Origin: an uncultured Eubacteriales bacterium
GTDB taxonomy: Bacteria > Bacillota > Clostridia > Oscillospirales > Acutalibacteraceae
NCBI GenBank assembly: GCA_948933715.1
Contig: CAQZPH010000040.1
Span: forward strand, 1 to 7,987
Direction: 5' to 3'
DNA length: 7,987 bases
In this document: positions 5,836-7,987 of the stretch, one piece after another
Layout of the letters: each line of letters starts with the position of its first letter
Position numbering within the stretch: position 1 is the first letter of the stretch
Made by a program: the position numbers and the translations under genes
Notes under the pieces: model-generated
The model's database searches: none
Seen by the model: only the letters and a program-made list of their open reading frames with translations
What the model was told of the DNA's origin: nothing

Positions 5836-7036
5836 AGTATCTGTTTTTCACTTCACATAAAATTTTCCCATCTGATACAATTACAGAAATTTTATCATTA
5901 ACATTTACATCTGCTACACTACTTATAACCTTATTTTTGTTATCAACGGCCACACAATACCCAGAACTCATAAGCTTTAACGGGCTCATTGCATCAAGTT
6001 TCCCTGATAACATTATAAACATTTCTTTATTTTGGGATAAAATCTCGGTAAACTTTAATTTTAATTTTAACAACAAAAAGTCAACGAGTCTTTTTTTATC
6101 CTCAAGCAGAATTGACGGTGAACTAATCGTACTACATCTTGTTAAATCATTCATGCATTTTCGATAATCATCCACTTTAAACTTAATTAAAGAAGACATA
6201 TAAGAGTAAATATACTTTATTTCAGAGATAAGCTTTTTAATATCAGGCACCACAATTTCTGCTGCCGCAGACGGTGTAGGTGCTCTAAAGTCAGCAACAA
6301 AATCACATATTGTAAAATCCGTCTCATGGCCAACCGCTGATACAATAGGTATTGTTGAATCAGCAATCGTCCTTGCAAGGAATTCATCATTAAAAGCCCA
6401 CAAGTCTTCGATAGAGCCTCCACCACGTGCAATTATCAAAACATCACACAATGAATATCTATTAAATTTCTTTATTGCTTTAGCAATTTGATCGCTTGCA
6501 TTTTCGCCCTGCACTAAAGTTGGTTGAAAAACTATTTCAGCTAACGGGAATCTTCGTTTCATAACATTTTGTATATCCCAAAATACTGCCCCTGTATCTG
6601 AAGTAATAACTCCCACCTTAGCTGGATATAGCGGTAAAGGTTTTTTCCTTTGTTCATCAAATAATCCTTCTTTTAAAAGCTTCTCCTTTAGTTGCTCAAA
6701 AGCTAAGTTCAGTGCACCAGAGCCCTCAGGCTGCATATCTTCAACATATACCTGATAAACTCCAGAAGGCTCATAAACAGATACTCTACCTCGTACAATT
6801 ACTTTCATTCCGTTTTCGGGCCGAAACTTTATTCGCGATGCAAACCCTGAGAACATCATCGCCTTTATAAGACTTTTCTCATCTTTTAAAGAAAAATATA
6901 AATGCCCTGATTGATAATGATCAGTAAAGTTTGAAATTTCCCCTATTAAAAATACATTTTCAAGGTTTGTATCTCCATCCATAACAGACTTTATGTAAAG
7001 ATTAAGTTGTGAAATTGTCAACACACTAATATTCAT
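5834..7036 (-). CDS. xseA: Exodeoxyribonuclease VII large subunit
   Basis: XseA is the catalytic subunit of exonuclease VII, a metal-independent nuclease specific for single-stranded DNA that acts in repair and recombination clean-up. The 400-residue protein has an N-terminal OB-fold (about 1-105) with VFLIGEISNF and SGHLYFSLKD. The catalytic domain follows with GVITSDTGAVFWDI (about 141-154), LIIARGGGSIEDLWAFNDE (about 200-218) and PIVSAVGHETDFTICDFVAD, then RAPTPSAAAE. After it come a long helical region that binds XseB and a C-terminal segment beginning SPLKLMSSGY. The family usually has ITSPTGA; here Asp replaces Pro. The length is slightly short of the commonest 440-450 residues but normal for Clostridia. 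The ATG at 7036 lies within the last codons of the upstream gene (11-base overlap) and has CAGGA about seven bases upstream. Confidence 0.97.
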   Translation of the reverse strand: MNISVLTISQLNLYIKSVMDGDTNLENVFLIGEISNFTDHYQSGHLYFSLKDEKSLIKAMMFSGFASRIKFRPENGMKVIVRGRVSVYEPSGVYQVYVEDMQPEGSGALNLAFEQLKEKLLKEGLFDEQRKKPLPLYPAKVGVITSDTGAVFWDIQNVMKRRFPLAEIVFQPTLVQGENASDQIAKAIKKFNRYSLCDVLIIARGGGSIEDLWAFNDEFLARTIADSTIPIVSAVGHETDFTICDFVADFRAPTPSAAAEIVVPDIKKLISEIKYIYSYMSSLIKFKVDDYRKCMNDLTRCSTISSPSILLEDKKRLVDFLLLKLKLKFTEILSQNKEMFIMLSGKLDAMSPLKLMSSGYCVAVDNKNKVISSVADVNVNDKISVIVSDGKILCEVKNRY

Positions 7037-7970
7037 TTAAATTTCCTGCCTTTATCGCTGTTAATACTGCTATTCCCGCAGCATTATCCGATGAAAATTG
7101 TGGTAACCCAAAAATTGCTTTATATTTACTTTCTAGTTTCTTTCTTATAATAGAGTTAGACATCACCCCACCTGCAAATAGCACAGGCATATTTCCATAC
7201 TCTTTTAAAACACTTTCGCACATCTTATCAATAGTTGCTCCAACGTATTCCATGCAAAACTTTGCAATCTCTTCATTACTCTTATGGTCTAACTTCATTT
7301 TGTTACACATGTTTTCAGCCCCCGAAAGGCAGCAATCATTCCCTTTTAAACAAGGTTTGGCTTTAAACTCATCACAACATTTTAAAGCAAGCTCTTCAAG
7401 CCTTGCACCAGCCGGAAAGTCAAGGCCCATCATAACTCCTATCCTGTCAATTAATTGTCCCGCATTAAGATCTAAAGTCCTTGCAACTATTTTTTCATTT
7501 ATAATATTATCCTTATCCGGAGAAACTAATAAAGCTTCTGTAGTTCCCCCTGAGACATGAAACGCTAAAAACTCCTTTTTTAATAAATCGAGCTTTTTTG
7601 CTGAATATAAAGCGGCTGCTATATGGCCCGATTGATGAGAAAACTCATAATAAGGAATATTTAATAGATGTGAAATAACCTTAGCAAAAGAAACCCCCAC
7701 ATTAAAACACGGCATATAAGAACCAACTTCATTACGAGGTTTTGACGAAACCCCCACAGTGCAAGGCGTTACCCTAACTTCTGATACTAGATCATCAAAA
7801 ACATCAGGTAACATGTTAACATGATGAAAAACTGCATCACTTTGTCTAAGTCCTTTCTCACCGCTTTTAACCGGTAGCAATTTCTTTTGATGTGTCACCG
7901 TTCCATCAGAAAGACAATACGCAACCGAAGTTGTATAATTGCTCGTATCAATTCCAAGGTAGCTACACAT
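7026..7970 (-). CDS. TsaD/Kae1-like ASKHA-fold protein (peptidase M22 family paralogue)
   Basis: The 314-residue product belongs to the family of TsaD, the ATPase/metal enzyme of tRNA t6A synthesis, formerly called O-sialoglycoprotein endopeptidase. Visible are the phosphate loop LGIDTSNYTTSVA (5-17), the metal-ligand pair H112 and H116 in HQSGH, the second phosphate motif VSGGTTE (139-145), LDLNAGQLIDRIGVMMGL (166-183), the adenosine-side motif FAGGVMSN (265-272) and SSDNAAGIA (293-301) with D295 as the third metal ligand. Canonical TsaD is about 335-340 residues with HxEGH and SGGHT; here Ser replaces Glu and Thr replaces His. These changes and the setting beside xseA suggest the clostridial paralogue rather than the housekeeping TsaD, so its exact function is uncertain. 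The ATG at 7970 has GGAG seven bases upstream. The bases before it can be read as the end of another gene (TAG at 7971-7973), so the operon probably continues beyond the window. Confidence 0.88.
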   Translation of the reverse strand: MCSYLGIDTSNYTTSVAYCLSDGTVTHQKKLLPVKSGEKGLRQSDAVFHHVNMLPDVFDDLVSEVRVTPCTVGVSSKPRNEVGSYMPCFNVGVSFAKVISHLLNIPYYEFSHQSGHIAAALYSAKKLDLLKKEFLAFHVSGGTTEALLVSPDKDNIINEKIVARTLDLNAGQLIDRIGVMMGLDFPAGARLEELALKCCDEFKAKPCLKGNDCCLSGAENMCNKMKLDHKSNEEIAKFCMEYVGATIDKMCESVLKEYGNMPVLFAGGVMSNSIIRKKLESKYKAIFGLPQFSSDNAAGIAVLTAIKAGNLNEY

Positions 7971-7987
7971 CTAAAGTCTCCATACCC

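Noticed and set aside
6217..6432. A 71-codon minus-strand frame inside xseA
   Set aside because: It is an alternative frame within the conserved catalytic domain of xseA; the Leu/Gln-rich product has no family features, and the xseA frame is intact.
7252..7560. A 102-codon plus-strand open frame opposite the TsaD-like gene
   Set aside because: It lies wholly antisense to a gene with clear family motifs, has no ribosome binding site I can see, and its composition mirrors the opposite strand.
1..7987. A hidden defence system, mobile element, CRISPR array, tRNA or rRNA
   Set aside because: I saw no array of spaced repeats, no transposase or integrase motifs, no terminal inverted repeats with target duplications, and no tRNA or rRNA signature. 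The genes are housekeeping except for one orphan.

Overview
This is an AT-rich window (roughly two-thirds A+T by eye), packed with bacterial genes. Nearly everything is on the minus strand. The gene set and order (TsaD/Kae1-like protein, xseA, xseB, ispA, dxs, tlyA, nadK), the low GC, the strong GGAGG-type ribosome binding sites and the use of TTG/GTG starts all point to a Firmicute of class Clostridia, plausibly near the Oscillospiraceae/Ruminococcaceae. The species cannot be named from the sequence alone.

Layout, in the direction of minus-strand transcription (right to left). Bases 7970-1110 form one tightly packed operon. A TsaD/Kae1-family paralogue (7970-7026) overlaps xseA (7036-5834). 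xseB (5822-5601, TTG start) follows and shares an ATGA with ispA (5604-4723). After a 62-base gap that holds a near-consensus sigma-A promoter come dxs (4660-2756), tlyA (2793-1984, overlapping dxs by 38 bases) and nadK (1961-1110). The operon enters from beyond the right edge of the window: only 17 bases precede the first start codon, and they can be read as the end of an upstream gene. The 288 bases after nadK (822-1109) are mostly non-coding. They contain one doubtful 40-codon ORF and an extended -10 promoter. That promoter serves a 208-codon gene (821-195) for an exported or membrane protein of unknown family. A perfect 15-bp hairpin with T tracts on both sides (161-196) ends that gene. 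It probably also ends a convergent plus-strand gene, of which only the last 18 or so codons are present at bases 1-59.

How the genes fit together: XseA and XseB are the two subunits of exonuclease VII. Dxs makes 1-deoxyxylulose 5-phosphate, the entry compound of the MEP isoprenoid pathway, and IspA condenses the resulting C5 units into farnesyl diphosphate. TlyA methylates rRNA and NadK makes NADP, which the MEP pathway needs as NADPH. This is a common housekeeping neighbourhood in Clostridia, where argR, recN and spoIVB/spo0A often follow. Here it stops at nadK and gives way to a lineage-specific gene.

I found no convincing new defence system, mobile element, CRISPR array, tRNA or rRNA. The least explained items are the orphan exported protein, the TsaD-like paralogue, and the internal promoter that separates dxs-tlyA-nadK from the genes before it.
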